Shown here: positions 46,419 through 55,536 of the stretch, piece by piece
Layout of the letters: every line of letters begins with the position of its first letter
How positions within the stretch are numbered: the stretch's first letter is position 1
From: Zeimonas arvi
GTDB lineage: Bacteria > Pseudomonadota > Gammaproteobacteria > Burkholderiales > Burkholderiaceae_E
Direction of reading: 5' to 3'
DNA: 64,000 nucleotides
Assembly: GCF_008039575.1 (NCBI RefSeq)
Contig: NZ_VDUY01000001.1
Coordinates: 496,001 to 560,000 of the forward strand
The notes under the pieces: model-generated
What the model saw: the letters and a program-made list of their open reading frames with translations, nothing else
Told to the model about the DNA's origin: nothing
Databases searched by the model: none
Position numbers and translations under genes: made by a program

Positions 46419-47284
46419 GAACGGACACCGAACTGCGCCGCCCCGACGGCACGGTGCTGCGCGGCTGGGTTCGCCGGCCGACCGCGCCCGCCGGCCCCGC
46501 CCGGGCAGTCTGGCTCGTCCACGGCCTGGGCGAGCACCTGGGCCGGCATGACGAGCTCGCCGATTGGTTCCTCGCCCGGGGCTTCATCGTGGCCGGCCAC
46601 GACCACCGCGGCCATGGCCGATCGAGCGGGCGGCGCGCCGCGATCTCGGCAGCCGAGGACCTGGTCGACGACCTGGAGGCCGGGCTGGCGGCTCTTGCCG
46701 ATCGGTTTGGCGGCCAGTCCGGCGGCGAACCGGGCGCCCGCCTGGCCGGCCCGCCGCTGCTGTTCGGCCAGAGCCTGGGCGGTCTGGTCGCGCTCACCCT
46801 GGCGCTGCGCGCGCCCGAACGCGTGGCGGGGCTCGTGATGTCCTCGCCGGCGCTGGACCCGGGACTCTCCCGGGCGCAAGCGCTGCTCTACCGGACCATG
46901 CTGGCGCTCGCCCCAGACCTGCCTGTCCCGTCCGGGCTCGAGCCCGACCGGCTCTCGCACGACCCCGAGGTGGCGCGACGCTGGCGCGCGGATCCGCTGG
47001 TGCACGGGCGCATCACCGCCCGGCTGCTGCGCTTCGTCGTCGAGGGCTCGGCCCGCGCCTTGCGCGAGGCGCCGCGGCTCGCGGTGCCGGCGCTTCTGCA
47101 ATACGGCACCGACGACAGCTTCGTGAATCCCGAAGGCAGCCGGCGCTTCGCCGCCGCTGCGCCGGCGCGCAGGCTCACCGCCCGCGAGTACGCCGGCCTG
47201 CGCCACGAATTGCAGCAGGAACCGGAACCGATGCGCGCGCGGGTGCGCGCCGATCTCGCCGACTGGCTGGCGCGGGTCGCCTGA
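46415..47284 (+). CDS. Alpha/beta hydrolase, lysophospholipase-like
   Basis: A 289-residue serine hydrolase of the Hydrolase_4 / monoacylglycerol lipase type. It has VWLVHGLGEHLGRHDELADW, the turn AGHDHRGHGRS, the nucleophile elbow FGQSLGGLVAL, the acid in YGTDDSFV and the histidine in GLRHELQQEP. It is probably cytosolic, with no signal peptide. The ATG overlaps the HAD gene stop. Its own stop codon lies in the first copy of a 20-bp tandem duplication. Confidence 0.9.
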   Translation: MRTDTELRRPDGTVLRGWVRRPTAPAGPARAVWLVHGLGEHLGRHDELADWFLARGFIVAGHDHRGHGRSSGRRAAISAAEDLVDDLEAGLAALADRFGGQSGGEPGARLAGPPLLFGQSLGGLVALTLALRAPERVAGLVMSSPALDPGLSRAQALLYRTMLALAPDLPVPSGLEPDRLSHDPEVARRWRADPLVHGRITARLLRFVVEGSARALREAPRLAVPALLQYGTDDSFVNPEGSRRFAAAAPARRLTAREYAGLRHELQQEPEPMRARVRADLADWLARVA

Positions 47285-47320
47285 AGCCGGCGTGGCTCAC
47301 CTGAAGCCGGCGTGGCTCAC
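47281..47320. repeat. Perfect 20-bp tandem duplication at convergent gene ends
   Basis: CTGAAGCCGGCGTGGCTCAC occurs twice, at 47281-47300 and 47301-47320. Each copy contains a TGA on the plus strand and one on the minus strand. The hydrolase therefore stops in the first copy and the flavodoxin in the second, leaving both proteins unchanged. Confidence 0.95.
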
Positions 47321-47871
47321 CTCAGCCTGGCGAACCCGGCGATCCGCTGCCCGTACACGAAAGCAGTCTCCAGGTCGCCGGGCGGCGGGCTCTGGTCGGG
47401 CGGCAGGTTGTCGGCCTGCGCCATCACGCCCAGGTAGCTGCCCAGGCGGTTGAGCCGATCGGGGTCGCCGGCACGCTCGGCCGGCAGCATGCCCAGCCCG
47501 ACCCAGATCATGCCGTGCTGCATCGCCAGCGTGACCATGGCCATCAGCGTGGCGTACTTGTCGCCGCTCATCGTGAGCGAACAGGTGAAGCCGCCGGCGA
47601 TCTTGTCCTTCCAGCCCTGGGTGAACCAGACCTTGGCGCTCGCGTCGGCGAAGGCCTTGAACTGCGCCGAGGGCCCGCCCATGTAGGTGGGCGCGCCGAA
47701 GACGATCGCGTCGGCCTCGGCCAGCCTGCGCCAGCCGGCATCGTCGAGCGCCGACAGGTCCAGCAGGCCGGCCTCGATCCCGGTCACCGAGGCCGCGCCG
47801 TCCACGACGGCCTCGGCGACCTTGCGCGTGTGCCCGTAACCGGAGTGAAAGGCGACGACGACCTTGCGCAT
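47317..47871 (-). CDS. Flavodoxin-family protein (WrbA-like NAD(P)H:quinone oxidoreductase)
   Basis: A 184-residue flavoprotein. The FMN phosphate loop is HSGYGHTRKVAEAV near the N-terminus, followed by the flavodoxin motifs DAIVFGAPTYMGGPSAQFK and FTCSLTMSGDK. It belongs to the NADPH-dependent FMN reductase/WrbA group acting on quinones. GAGG lies before the ATG at 47871; an ATG eight codons earlier lacks a ribosome site. It is convergent with the lysophospholipase-like gene. Confidence 0.88.
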   Translation of the reverse strand: MRKVVVAFHSGYGHTRKVAEAVVDGAASVTGIEAGLLDLSALDDAGWRRLAEADAIVFGAPTYMGGPSAQFKAFADASAKVWFTQGWKDKIAGGFTCSLTMSGDKYATLMAMVTLAMQHGMIWVGLGMLPAERAGDPDRLNRLGSYLGVMAQADNLPPDQSPPPGDLETAFVYGQRIAGFARLR

Positions 47872-48018
47872 CGGGGCCTCAGGCGGGTTCGCCATGGACC
47901 GGGGCTGCGACGCGTCGAACTTCGGCCATCGGGCGATCCTCTTCTTGAATGATCGGGAGCCCGGAGTCTATCGCCCCTTCAACGGCCCGGTGGGAATGGT
48001 CGTCGCGAGGGACATAGA

Positions 48019-49017
48019 ATGCCGCGCATGCATGCCTCGCGCGCACCCGCCCCGCCCGGCGACATCACTGCGGAGCAGACTTCGAGCCGCTCCAGTGGAC
48101 CCGGCTACGTCGGCCGTTTCGCGCCCTCGCCCACCGGACCGCTGCACGCCGGCTCGCTGGCCACCGCGCTGGCCAGCCGGCTCGACGCCCTCGCCCGCGG
48201 CGGGCAATGGCTGCTGCGAATCGAGGACCTCGACCCGCCGCGCGAAGTGCCGGGCGCCGCGGCCACCATCGTGGACACGCTCGGGCGGCTCGGCTTCGCG
48301 CCCGACGGGCCGATCGAGTACCAGAGTCGGCGCGGCGCGCGTTACCAGGAGGCCTTCGAGCGGCTGCACGCGGCCGGGCTGGTCTATCCCTGCGCCTGCA
48401 CGCGGCGTGAGATCGCCGATTCGCTCGGCCGCGCCGGACTTGCGCGCGAACGCAACCGCGAACGGGTCTACCCCGGCACCTGCCGCAACGGCATGCCCGC
48501 GGGACGCAGCGCGCGCGCCTGGCGCCTGCGGGTCGGCGAAGCGGTGGTCGCCTGGACCGACCGCAGCGGGCGTGCCTTCGAGGACCGGATGGCCGACGAG
48601 GTGGGCGACTTCGTGCTCAGGCGCGCCGACGGACTGTGGGCCTACCAGCTGGCCGTGGTGGTGGACGACGCGGCGCAGGGCGTGACCGACATCGTGCGCG
48701 GCGAGGACCTGATCGGCTCGACTTCGCGCCAGATCCTGCTGCAGCGCCTGCTCGGGCTGCCCACCCCGCGCTACCTGCACCTGCCGGTGGTGGCGGGCGC
48801 CGACGGGGAGAAACTGTCGAAGCAGAACGGCGCCGAGCCGGTCGATGCGAGCCGGCCGCTGGAGGCGCTGCACGCGGCGATGCGGCACCTGGGTCTGTCG
48901 ACGATCGAGCCCCCGCTCGCCGAGGCGCGAATGCTGCCGGACAGGCGCGAATCGCTGGACGTCTTCTGGGAACGTGCGGCGCGCGCCTGGCGCGCCTCGC
49001 ACTGGTTCGCTGGCTAG
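48019..49017 (+). CDS. gluQ: Glutamyl-Q tRNA(Asp) synthetase
   Basis: A 332-residue truncated glutamyl-tRNA synthetase that glutamylates queuosine 34 of tRNA(Asp). The HIGH-like motif is [11 protein letters not shown] and the KMSKS-like motif EKLSKQNG. Zinc ligands appear in YPCACTRRE and the later YPGTCRNG. The anticodon-binding domain is missing, as expected. A -10-like TAGAAT overlaps the ATG at 48019, so the ATG three codons later (48028) may be the real start of a leaderless message. The TAG stop shares CTAG with the convergent rhlE stop. Confidence 0.94.
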   Translation: MPRMHASRAPAPPGDITAEQTSSRSSGPGYVGRFAPSPTGPLHAGSLATALASRLDALARGGQWLLRIEDLDPPREVPGAAATIVDTLGRLGFAPDGPIEYQSRRGARYQEAFERLHAAGLVYPCACTRREIADSLGRAGLARERNRERVYPGTCRNGMPAGRSARAWRLRVGEAVVAWTDRSGRAFEDRMADEVGDFVLRRADGLWAYQLAVVVDDAAQGVTDIVRGEDLIGSTSRQILLQRLLGLPTPRYLHLPVVAGADGEKLSKQNGAEPVDASRPLEALHAAMRHLGLSTIEPPLAEARMLPDRRESLDVFWERAARAWRASHWFAG

Positions 49018-50561
49018 GGTTTGCCCAGACCGCCCAGCAACGCAGCCACCACCTTGCGCGAACGACGCGCCCCGGTGATCGCGCCGCGCACGCCGCGGTC
49101 GTGGCGACCGGCCTCGGCCGCCGCGGCGACCAGCTCGGTCTCCGCCTCGGTGGCGGCCGGCGGCTCGGGCGCTTCGTAGGGCTGGGAGAAGAGCGGATCG
49201 TCACGCAGGGCGGGCGCGCCTGGCCGAGAGCCCGACGGCGCCTCGCGCGGGCGGCGCGCGCGCCCGGACTCCTCGCCTCGGACGGGCCGTTCATGCCCGG
49301 TCCGGTCGCCGCGCGATGAACGCTCGCCGCGTTCGACGCGTTCGCCGCGTTCGACGCGCTCACCACGCTCGGGACGCTCGCCTCGTTCGCGGACGACCGG
49401 CCCGACGTCGAGCGGCACCGGCTTCAGCTCGCGCTTGATGAGCTTCTCGATGTCGGCCAGCAGGCGCTCGTCGTTGCTGCCACACATCAGCGACAGGGCG
49501 ACGCCGCTCGCCCCGGCGCGGCCGGTGCGGCCGATCCGGTGAACGTAGTCCTCGGCGTTGTGCGGCAGGTCGTAGTTGATGACCGCCGGCAACTCGGCGA
49601 TGTCCAGCCCGCGCGCGGCAACGTCGGTGGCCACCAGCACGCTGGTCTCGCCCTTCTTGAAGGCCTCGAGCGTGGCGAGCCGTTCCTGCTGCGACTTGTC
49701 GCCGTGGATCGCCGCGGCGTTCAGGCCGTCGCGCTCGAGCAGCCGCGCCAGCCGGCCGGCGCCGATCTTGGTGTTCGTGAAGACGATCACCTGCGACAGC
49801 GTCCGGTCCTTGATCAGCTTGGCCACCGCCGCGCGCTTGGAATCGGCGTCGGCCACCCGGTACACGGCCTGCTCGACATTCTCGGCGGTGGCATTGCGCC
49901 GCGCGACCTCGATCGAGACCGGATCCTTCAGGAAGCTCTCGGCCAGCTTGCGGATCTCGCCCGAGAAGGTGGCCGAGAACATCAGGTTCTGGCGCTTCTT
50001 CGGCAGCAGGTTGATGATTCGCTGGATGTCGGGCATGAAGCCCATGTCGAGCATCCGGTCGGCCTCGTCGAGCACCAGCAGCTCGGCCTGCGCCAGCGAC
50101 ACCGTGCGCTGACCCACGTGGTCGAGCAGCCGGCCCGGCGTGGCGATCAGCACCTCGGCGCCCTTCTTCAGCTCGGCGATCTGCGGCTTGATGTCCACGC
50201 CGCCGAACACGACCGCCGCCCGCAGCCCCGAGTACTTCGCGTAGTCGCGGACGTTCTCGAAGATCTGGTCGGCCAGCTCGCGGGTGGGCGCGAGGATCAG
50301 CGCGCGCACCGGGTGGCGCGCCGGCGACGCGCTGGTGTTCGCGTGCTTCATCAGCAGCTGCAGGATGGGCAGCGCGAAACCGGCGGTCTTGCCAGTGCCC
50401 GTCTGGGCGGCGCCCATGACGTCGCGGCCCTGCAACACGATCGGAATCGCCTGGGCCTGGATCGGGGTGGGTTCGCGGTAACCGAGCTCGGTGACGGCCC
50501 GCAGGATGGGTTCGGCCAAGCCGAAGGAATCGAATGTAGTAGTCAAATGCTTGCTTGACAT
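49014..50561 (-). CDS. rhlE: DEAD-box RNA helicase RhlE
   Basis: A 515-residue helicase. The Q motif and Walker A ([17 protein letters not shown]), DEAD box ([13 protein letters not shown]), SAT (MFSATFS) and motif VI (HRIGRTGR) are all present. The core ends near residue 375. The remaining 140 residues are low complexity: first an arginine/glycine/glutamate repeat ([15 protein letters not shown]), then a basic end. Such RGG-like tails give RhlE and relatives extra RNA binding and phase separation. Roles include ribosome assembly and mRNA decay in the cold. Confidence 0.94.
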   Translation of the reverse strand: MSSKHLTTTFDSFGLAEPILRAVTELGYREPTPIQAQAIPIVLQGRDVMGAAQTGTGKTAGFALPILQLLMKHANTSASPARHPVRALILAPTRELADQIFENVRDYAKYSGLRAAVVFGGVDIKPQIAELKKGAEVLIATPGRLLDHVGQRTVSLAQAELLVLDEADRMLDMGFMPDIQRIINLLPKKRQNLMFSATFSGEIRKLAESFLKDPVSIEVARRNATAENVEQAVYRVADADSKRAAVAKLIKDRTLSQVIVFTNTKIGAGRLARLLERDGLNAAAIHGDKSQQERLATLEAFKKGETSVLVATDVAARGLDIAELPAVINYDLPHNAEDYVHRIGRTGRAGASGVALSLMCGSNDERLLADIEKLIKRELKPVPLDVGPVVRERGERPERGERVERGERVERGERSSRGDRTGHERPVRGEESGRARRPREAPSGSRPGAPALRDDPLFSQPYEAPEPPAATEAETELVAAAAEAGRHDRGVRGAITGARRSRKVVAALLGGLGKP

Positions 50562-50635
50562 GCCGCGAGGCGCGGCACAGGGGGTGAAAAAACGATATTG
50601 TCCGGCTTTCGGACCGCGATGCAACACAAATCGCC

Positions 50636-51262
50636 GTGCAGCCACGACTTTCGACGCGCCTTGCGGCGCCCGCGCCCTCGGGCGCAACGCCGGCCCGGGC
50701 CCTCGGCCACGCCGCGGCCGCTGCGGCGGCCGTCCTGACATTGGCGTCATGTCAGTCGCTGCTCCCGGACGCCCGCGACGACACGCTGGTCACCTGGAAG
50801 ACCTTCGACGACGCGCGCGACGCCATCGAGCGGATCGAACCCTTCAAGACCACCCGCGCCGAGCTGGCGGCACAGGGCATCGACCCGCTCCACAACCCGT
50901 CGGTCACGCTGCTCGCCTATCCTGACATCGTCCAGCGCTTCTCGGCAGGGGCGGCCGCGCAGCCCGAGCAGCTCGATCCGGGCGTGCTGCGCTGCCTCAC
51001 CTCGGGCAAGACCTGCACCGGCTACGCGATCGCGGTGCGCCGGATCAAGCGCGAGCGCACCGGCAACTTCTGGCTCGACTCGTTCAACTTCCGCCGCGAA
51101 GTCACGAGCACCGGCTGGACCTTCACCGCCACGATCCTGTTCGTCGACGATCAGGCCGTCTTCGCGGTCTACGGCGGGCAGCCCGCGATGAACGAGCGGC
51201 AGGTCACCCGCAATCCGCTGGGCCCGCTGCAAGCCTGGGGCGACCTGGTCCGGCCCCGCTGA
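50636..51262 (+). CDS. Conserved hypothetical lipoprotein
   Basis: A 208-residue protein I cannot assign to a named family. A lipobox LASC closes an alanine-rich signal segment at residues 36-39, so the mature part (about 170 residues) should be membrane-anchored. Visible features are [20 protein letters not shown], a cysteine pair CLTSGKTC and a beta-rich C-terminal half. The cysteine pair might form a disulfide. The GTG at 50636 is uncertain; it lies 74 bp from the divergent rhlE. A TATTGT-like -10 is in that gap. Confidence 0.78.
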   Translation: MQPRLSTRLAAPAPSGATPARALGHAAAAAAAVLTLASCQSLLPDARDDTLVTWKTFDDARDAIERIEPFKTTRAELAAQGIDPLHNPSVTLLAYPDIVQRFSAGAAAQPEQLDPGVLRCLTSGKTCTGYAIAVRRIKRERTGNFWLDSFNFRREVTSTGWTFTATILFVDDQAVFAVYGGQPAMNERQVTRNPLGPLQAWGDLVRPR

Positions 51263-51369
51263 GAACGCGAGGCCGGCGGCCACTTCACTGGTAGACTGAA
51301 GGGTTTTCCACCCTCCCGCGCTGCCGCGTCGCATTCCGCCCTCGGCCGGCGCAGCCCAGACGTACCCCG

Positions 51370-52971
51370 ATGTCCATCCAGACCGAAGTCGCCCGACGCC
51401 GGAGCTTCGCGATCATCTCGCACCCCGACGCCGGCAAGACCACGCTCACCGAGAAGCTGCTGCTGTTCTCCGGCGCGATCCAGATCGCCGGCACGGTGCG
51501 CGCGCGCAAGGCGAGCCGCTTCGCCACGTCGGACTGGATGGAGATCGAGAAGCAGCGCGGCATCTCGGTGGCCAGCTCGGTCATGCAGTTCGTCTACCGC
51601 GACTGCGTGATCAACCTGCTCGACACACCGGGCCACCAGGACTTTTCGGAAGACACCTACCGGGTGCTGACCGCGGTCGACGCCGCGCTGATGGTGATCG
51701 ACGGCGCCAACGGCATCGAGCCGCAGACGATGCGGCTGCTGAAGATCTGCCGCGCCCGCAACATCCCGATCGTCACCTTCGTCAACAAGTTCGACCGCGA
51801 GGTCCGCGAGCCGCTCGACCTGCTCGACGAGCTCGAGCGCGAGCTCGGCATGACGCCGGTGCCGCTGACCTGGCCGATCGGCATGGGCTCGCGTTTCCGC
51901 GGCGTGTTCGACCTGCGCGAGAACCGCGTGCGGATCTTCCGCGCCGGCGAGGACCGGATCGGCGAGGAAAGCTTCGTCTCGCCCGACGATGCTGCCGGCA
52001 TGGCCGCGCTGGGCCCGGAGTGGCCGCAGGCCGAGGCCGAGATCGAGCTGGTCCAGGGCGCATCCGAGCCCTTCGATCCGCAGGCCTTCGTGTCGGCCAC
52101 GCAGACGCCGGTCTACTTCGGCTCGGCGATCAACAACTTCGGCGTGCGCGAGGTGCTCGACGCGATCGTGGACTTCTGCCCGCCGCCGGGCGCGAAGCAC
52201 GCCGAACAGCGCGAGGTCGAGCCCACCGAGGACGCGTTCACCGGCGTGGTGTTCAAGGTGCAGGCCAACATGGACCCGCAGCACCGCGACCGGGTGGCCT
52301 TCGTTCGCGTGTGCTCGGGCCACTTCGAGCGCGGCATGCCGATCGTCAACGCGCGCACCAAGCGCACGCTGCGTCCGCATAACGTCGTCACCTTCCTCTC
52401 GCAGCGGCGCGACATCGTCGACGAGGCCTGGCCCGGCGACATCATCGGCATCCCGAACCACGGCACGCTGCGGCTGGGCGACACGCTGACCCAGGGCGAG
52501 AACCTGCAGTTCACCGGCCTTCCCTGGTTCGCGCCCGAGGCCTTCCGCTCGATCGAGGTGGTCGACCCGATGAAGGCCAAGCAGCTGCGCGCCGCGCTGG
52601 ATCAACTGGGCGACGAGGGCGCGATCCAGGTCTTCCGTTTCGACGACGGCCAGATGCTGCTCGGCGCAGTGGGCGTGCTGCAGTTCGAGGTGGTCGCGCA
52701 CCGGCTCGCGGCCGAGTACGGCGTGGCCGCGCGGATCGGCCCGTCGACCTACATCGCGGCGCGCTGGGTCAGCTGCGACGACGAGGCCGAGCTCGAGCGC
52801 TTCATCTCGTACAACGAGGCGCGAATCGCCCGCGACACGGTCGACGCGCCGGCCTATCTGGCCAAGATGCTGGTGGAGCTCGAGGTGGCGAAGGAGCGCT
52901 GGCCGAAGATCCGGTTCAGTGCGTTTCGGGAGTTCGGGAGCTCGACGTTCGCGGGGGTGGCGGCGGAGTAA
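51370..52971 (+). CDS. prfC: Peptide chain release factor 3
   Basis: A 533-residue translational GTPase that removes RF1 and RF2 after termination. G1 is SHPDAGKTTLTEKLL, G2 KQRGISVASSVMQF, G3 LLDTPGHQDFSEDTYR and G4 FVNKFDRE. The RF3-specific domains 2 and 3 follow, with YFGSAINNFGVREVLDAIV and the C-terminal RWVSCDD. The length and motifs are standard. It ends just before a large nested palindrome. Confidence 0.97.
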   Translation: MSIQTEVARRRSFAIISHPDAGKTTLTEKLLLFSGAIQIAGTVRARKASRFATSDWMEIEKQRGISVASSVMQFVYRDCVINLLDTPGHQDFSEDTYRVLTAVDAALMVIDGANGIEPQTMRLLKICRARNIPIVTFVNKFDREVREPLDLLDELERELGMTPVPLTWPIGMGSRFRGVFDLRENRVRIFRAGEDRIGEESFVSPDDAAGMAALGPEWPQAEAEIELVQGASEPFDPQAFVSATQTPVYFGSAINNFGVREVLDAIVDFCPPPGAKHAEQREVEPTEDAFTGVVFKVQANMDPQHRDRVAFVRVCSGHFERGMPIVNARTKRTLRPHNVVTFLSQRRDIVDEAWPGDIIGIPNHGTLRLGDTLTQGENLQFTGLPWFAPEAFRSIEVVDPMKAKQLRAALDQLGDEGAIQVFRFDDGQMLLGAVGVLQFEVVAHRLAAEYGVAARIGPSTYIAARWVSCDDEAELERFISYNEARIARDTVDAPAYLAKMLVELEVAKERWPKIRFSAFREFGSSTFAGVAAE

Positions 52972-52981
52972 GTCCCGCGCG

Positions 52982-53205
52982 GGCGCGAGGGGCGGGCGAG
53001 GTGCGCTTCGGCGCCCCGAGGCGCTGTCCGCTTCGCGGAAACGCTTGGTCGCGCGGACGCTCAGCCCCGGCCGCGGAACGCAACTCGGCCCGCCGGTGGC
53101 GGGCCTCGAACAGCGTTCCGCTCGCGCTTCGCGCGCCGGGTCTTCACTGCGCTCCCGCGCCAGCGCCAAGGGGCGCCGAAGCGCACCTCGCCCGCCCCTC
53201 GCGCC
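52982..53205. repeat. Nested palindromic intergenic element
   Basis: The 301-bp space between prfC and the convergent MFS gene holds no credible gene. Arms of 45 bp (52982-53026 and 53161-53205) are inverted copies with two mismatches. Inside lie further stems: TCCGC-TTC-GCGGA (53027-53039), GCGGAACGC/GCGTTCCGC (53073-53081 with 53113-53121) enclosing GGCCCGCC/GGCGGGCC (53087-53105), and CGCGC-TTC-GCGCG (53123-53135). On either strand it would fold into a cloverleaf-like RNA or a cruciform. It may act as a bidirectional terminator or be a multi-copy repeat. Confidence 0.85.
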
Positions 53206-53272
53206 GATGCCGGTGGGGTGCACGTTGCCGCTCAGCCCGCGCGTCGACGACGCGACTTGCGGAAGGACCTGA

Positions 53273-54520
53273 TCAGCCGCGCGAGCCGCGCGTCATGTCC
53301 CGCTGCCAGAGCGCCACCAGGGCGCCCACGAGCAGAACGACGACCGACAGGGCCAGGCCGGGGCGCAGCGAGCCGTACAGGTCAGCCAGCCAGCCGGTGA
53401 CGGTGGGGCCCACGATCTGACCGACGGCGAACACGATGGTGAAGACGGCCATCGCGCCGCCCCAGGCGGGTTTCGGGAGCTGCTTGCGGATCAGGGTGCT
53501 CACGGCGGACGGGGTGGAGAACATGCCGGCGCCGAAGAGGGCGGCCGAGGCGAGCATGGCGGGCAGGCCGGAGGCGAGCAGCGGCAGGCCGGCGCCGGCG
53601 GCGAGCACGGTCATCACCAACGCGATCACCGGGCCGCCACGCCAATCGGCGAAGGGGCGCTTCCACAGCCAGGGGGCCACGAGCGTCGCGATGCCCAGCA
53701 GGCTCCAGACCAGGATCACGTCGGAGGTCGAGGCGCCGCGCTCGCGCATCCACGCGATCACGAAGGTCATGTAGCCGATGTAGCCGAGCCCGAAGCCGGT
53801 GTAGGCGAGCAGCGCCGGCGCGAGATCGCGCGGCCGCCAGGCCGGCGCGCGGACGGAGGCGCAAACCGGGGCTGGGCCGGAAGCGGAGATGACGGCGGCG
53901 GCAGGCGCCGCGCCGTGCGCCGATCGCCGCGCCCCGATGGCCGCGGGCTCGACGATCGCTCGGGCCGCTGCGATGGCGGCCACGGTCATCGCCAGCGACG
54001 CCGCGCCCATCGCCAGCCAGGCCTGCCGCCAGCCGGCATCGCCCGCGAGTTCGAGCAGCAGCGGGATGCCCGCGCCGCACAGGACCAGCCCGACACCCGA
54101 TCCGCCGAAGAACACGGTGATCGCCAGCGTGGCGCGGCGCGGGTCATCGGGGAACACGTTGCCGGCGAGCGCGCCACCGCAGACGAACACCATGGCGCCG
54201 GCCACGCCGGCAAGCGCGCGCAGCGCCGACAGCGCGAACAGGTCGTCGACGAGGCCCGTGGCGAGCAGCGCCAGTGCGGTGGCCGGCATCCCCGCGACGA
54301 ACAGCGCGCGGTTGCCCACGCGGTCGACCAGCGCCCGGGCGAGCAGCGCGCCGGCCAGGTAGCCGAAGGCATTGGCGGTGTTCAGCCAGCCCGCCTGCGA
54401 CCAGTTCCACCCGAGGTCGTTGCGCATGGCCGGCAGCATCAGCGCGTAGGCGAAGCGCGCGAAGGAGTTCGACACCACGGTGCCGAGCGACAGCAGGAAG
54501 GCGACGCCCAGCCCGTTCAT
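53273..54520 (-). CDS. YbfB/YjiJ-family MFS transporter
   Basis: A 415-residue transporter with twelve helices. The N-terminus GTVVSNSFARFAYALMLPAM and the loop LLARALVDRVGNRALFVAG are characteristic of the YbfB/YjiJ group. A serine/alanine-rich middle linker is at about 185-220. It is the last gene of the minus-strand operon with a keto-deoxy sugar-acid dehydratase, so import of a sugar acid or export of an intermediate is likely but unproven. It starts 21 bp after the quinone reductase gene. Confidence 0.88.
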   Translation of the reverse strand: MNGLGVAFLLSLGTVVSNSFARFAYALMLPAMRNDLGWNWSQAGWLNTANAFGYLAGALLARALVDRVGNRALFVAGMPATALALLATGLVDDLFALSALRALAGVAGAMVFVCGGALAGNVFPDDPRRATLAITVFFGGSGVGLVLCGAGIPLLLELAGDAGWRQAWLAMGAASLAMTVAAIAAARAIVEPAAIGARRSAHGAAPAAAVISASGPAPVCASVRAPAWRPRDLAPALLAYTGFGLGYIGYMTFVIAWMRERGASTSDVILVWSLLGIATLVAPWLWKRPFADWRGGPVIALVMTVLAAGAGLPLLASGLPAMLASAALFGAGMFSTPSAVSTLIRKQLPKPAWGGAMAVFTIVFAVGQIVGPTVTGWLADLYGSLRPGLALSVVVLLVGALVALWQRDMTRGSRG

Positions 54521-54541
54521 CCGGCCGGCCCCGCCCGCCCC

Positions 54542-55522
54542 TTATGGCCGCAGCACGATCGCGCCGGTGGTCGTGCGCGACTCGGCGACCCGGTGCGCCT
54601 GCGCGACCTCGTCGAGCGAGAATCGCGCGCCAATGGCCGCCTGCACGTGGCCGGCGGCAATCGCCTGGAAGACCTCGACCGCATTGGCGCGGAAGGTCGC
54701 CGGGTCGGCATTGTGCGGGAAGACCGAGGGACGCGTCAGGAAGAGGCAGCCCTTCTTGTTCAGCAACTCCGGCTCGATCGCGGGCGCCGGGCCCGAGGCA
54801 GCGCCATAGAGCACCACCAGGCCGAAGGGCGCGGCGCAGTCGAGCGAGTGCAGGAAGGTGTCCTTGCCGACCGAGTCGTAGACGACGCGCGCCTTGCGCC
54901 CGCCGGTGGCCTTCAGCATGGCCTCGGGCCAGCCCGGCTTCGAGTAGTCGATCGCGTGGTCGGCGCCGGCGGCGCGTGCGATCTCGCACTTGGCTGCCGA
55001 TCCGGCAGTGCCGACGACCTCGGCGCCGAGCGCCTTGGCCCAGCGGCACAGGATCTGGCCCACGCCGCCGGCCGCCGCATGCACCAGCAGCAGGTCGCCG
55101 GGCGCCACGCGATGGGTCTTGCGCAGCAGGTACTGCGCGGTCATCGCCTTGAAGAAGATCGCGGCTGCGTCTTCGTCGGAGACCGACGCCGGCAAGGTGG
55201 CCAGCCGTTCCGCGGGCAGGTTGCGACGATCGGCATAGGCGCCGATGCCGGCGTTCATGTAGACCACGCGATCGCCGGCGCGCAACTCCGCCACGCCCGG
55301 TCCCACGGCCTCGACGACGCCCGCGGCCTCGTGACCGAGACCGGTGGGCAGCGGCAGCGGATAGGCGCCGCGCCGCTGGTACACGTCGATGAAGTTGAAG
55401 CCGATGGCGGTCTGGCGCACCGTGACCTCGCCGACGCCGGGATCGGGGAGCTCGACTTGCTCGATCCTGAGCGCCTCGGGACCGCCGAACTCGCGGATGC
55501 GCACCGCGCGGGACATCGTCAT
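54542..55522 (-). CDS. Quinone oxidoreductase, second copy
   Basis: A 326-residue zinc-independent MDR enzyme. VRQTAIGFNFIDVYQRRGAY and HAAAGGVGQILCRWAKALGA are the family motifs. It is a paralogue of the protein encoded at 21151-22119, with the same architecture and many shared blocks (for example YDSVGKDTFLHSLD against YDGVGKDTFQASID). GGGAGG precedes the ATG at 55522; an ATG two codons on is possible. In this operon it may detoxify carbonyl intermediates, which is inference. Confidence 0.9.
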   Translation of the reverse strand: MTMSRAVRIREFGGPEALRIEQVELPDPGVGEVTVRQTAIGFNFIDVYQRRGAYPLPLPTGLGHEAAGVVEAVGPGVAELRAGDRVVYMNAGIGAYADRRNLPAERLATLPASVSDEDAAAIFFKAMTAQYLLRKTHRVAPGDLLLVHAAAGGVGQILCRWAKALGAEVVGTAGSAAKCEIARAAGADHAIDYSKPGWPEAMLKATGGRKARVVYDSVGKDTFLHSLDCAAPFGLVVLYGAASGPAPAIEPELLNKKGCLFLTRPSVFPHNADPATFRANAVEVFQAIAAGHVQAAIGARFSLDEVAQAHRVAESRTTTGAIVLRP

Positions 55523-55536
55523 GACCGGGCCTCCCG

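Noticed and set aside
47872-48018. A tRNA or small RNA gene in the divergent space before gluQ
   Set aside because: No cloverleaf, T-arm motif or terminator could be found. The region only holds promoter-like AT-richer stretches.
52919-53420. Open frames across the space between prfC and the MFS gene
   Set aside because: Their products mirror each other because they translate the two arms of an inverted repeat. There is no ribosome site or family signature.
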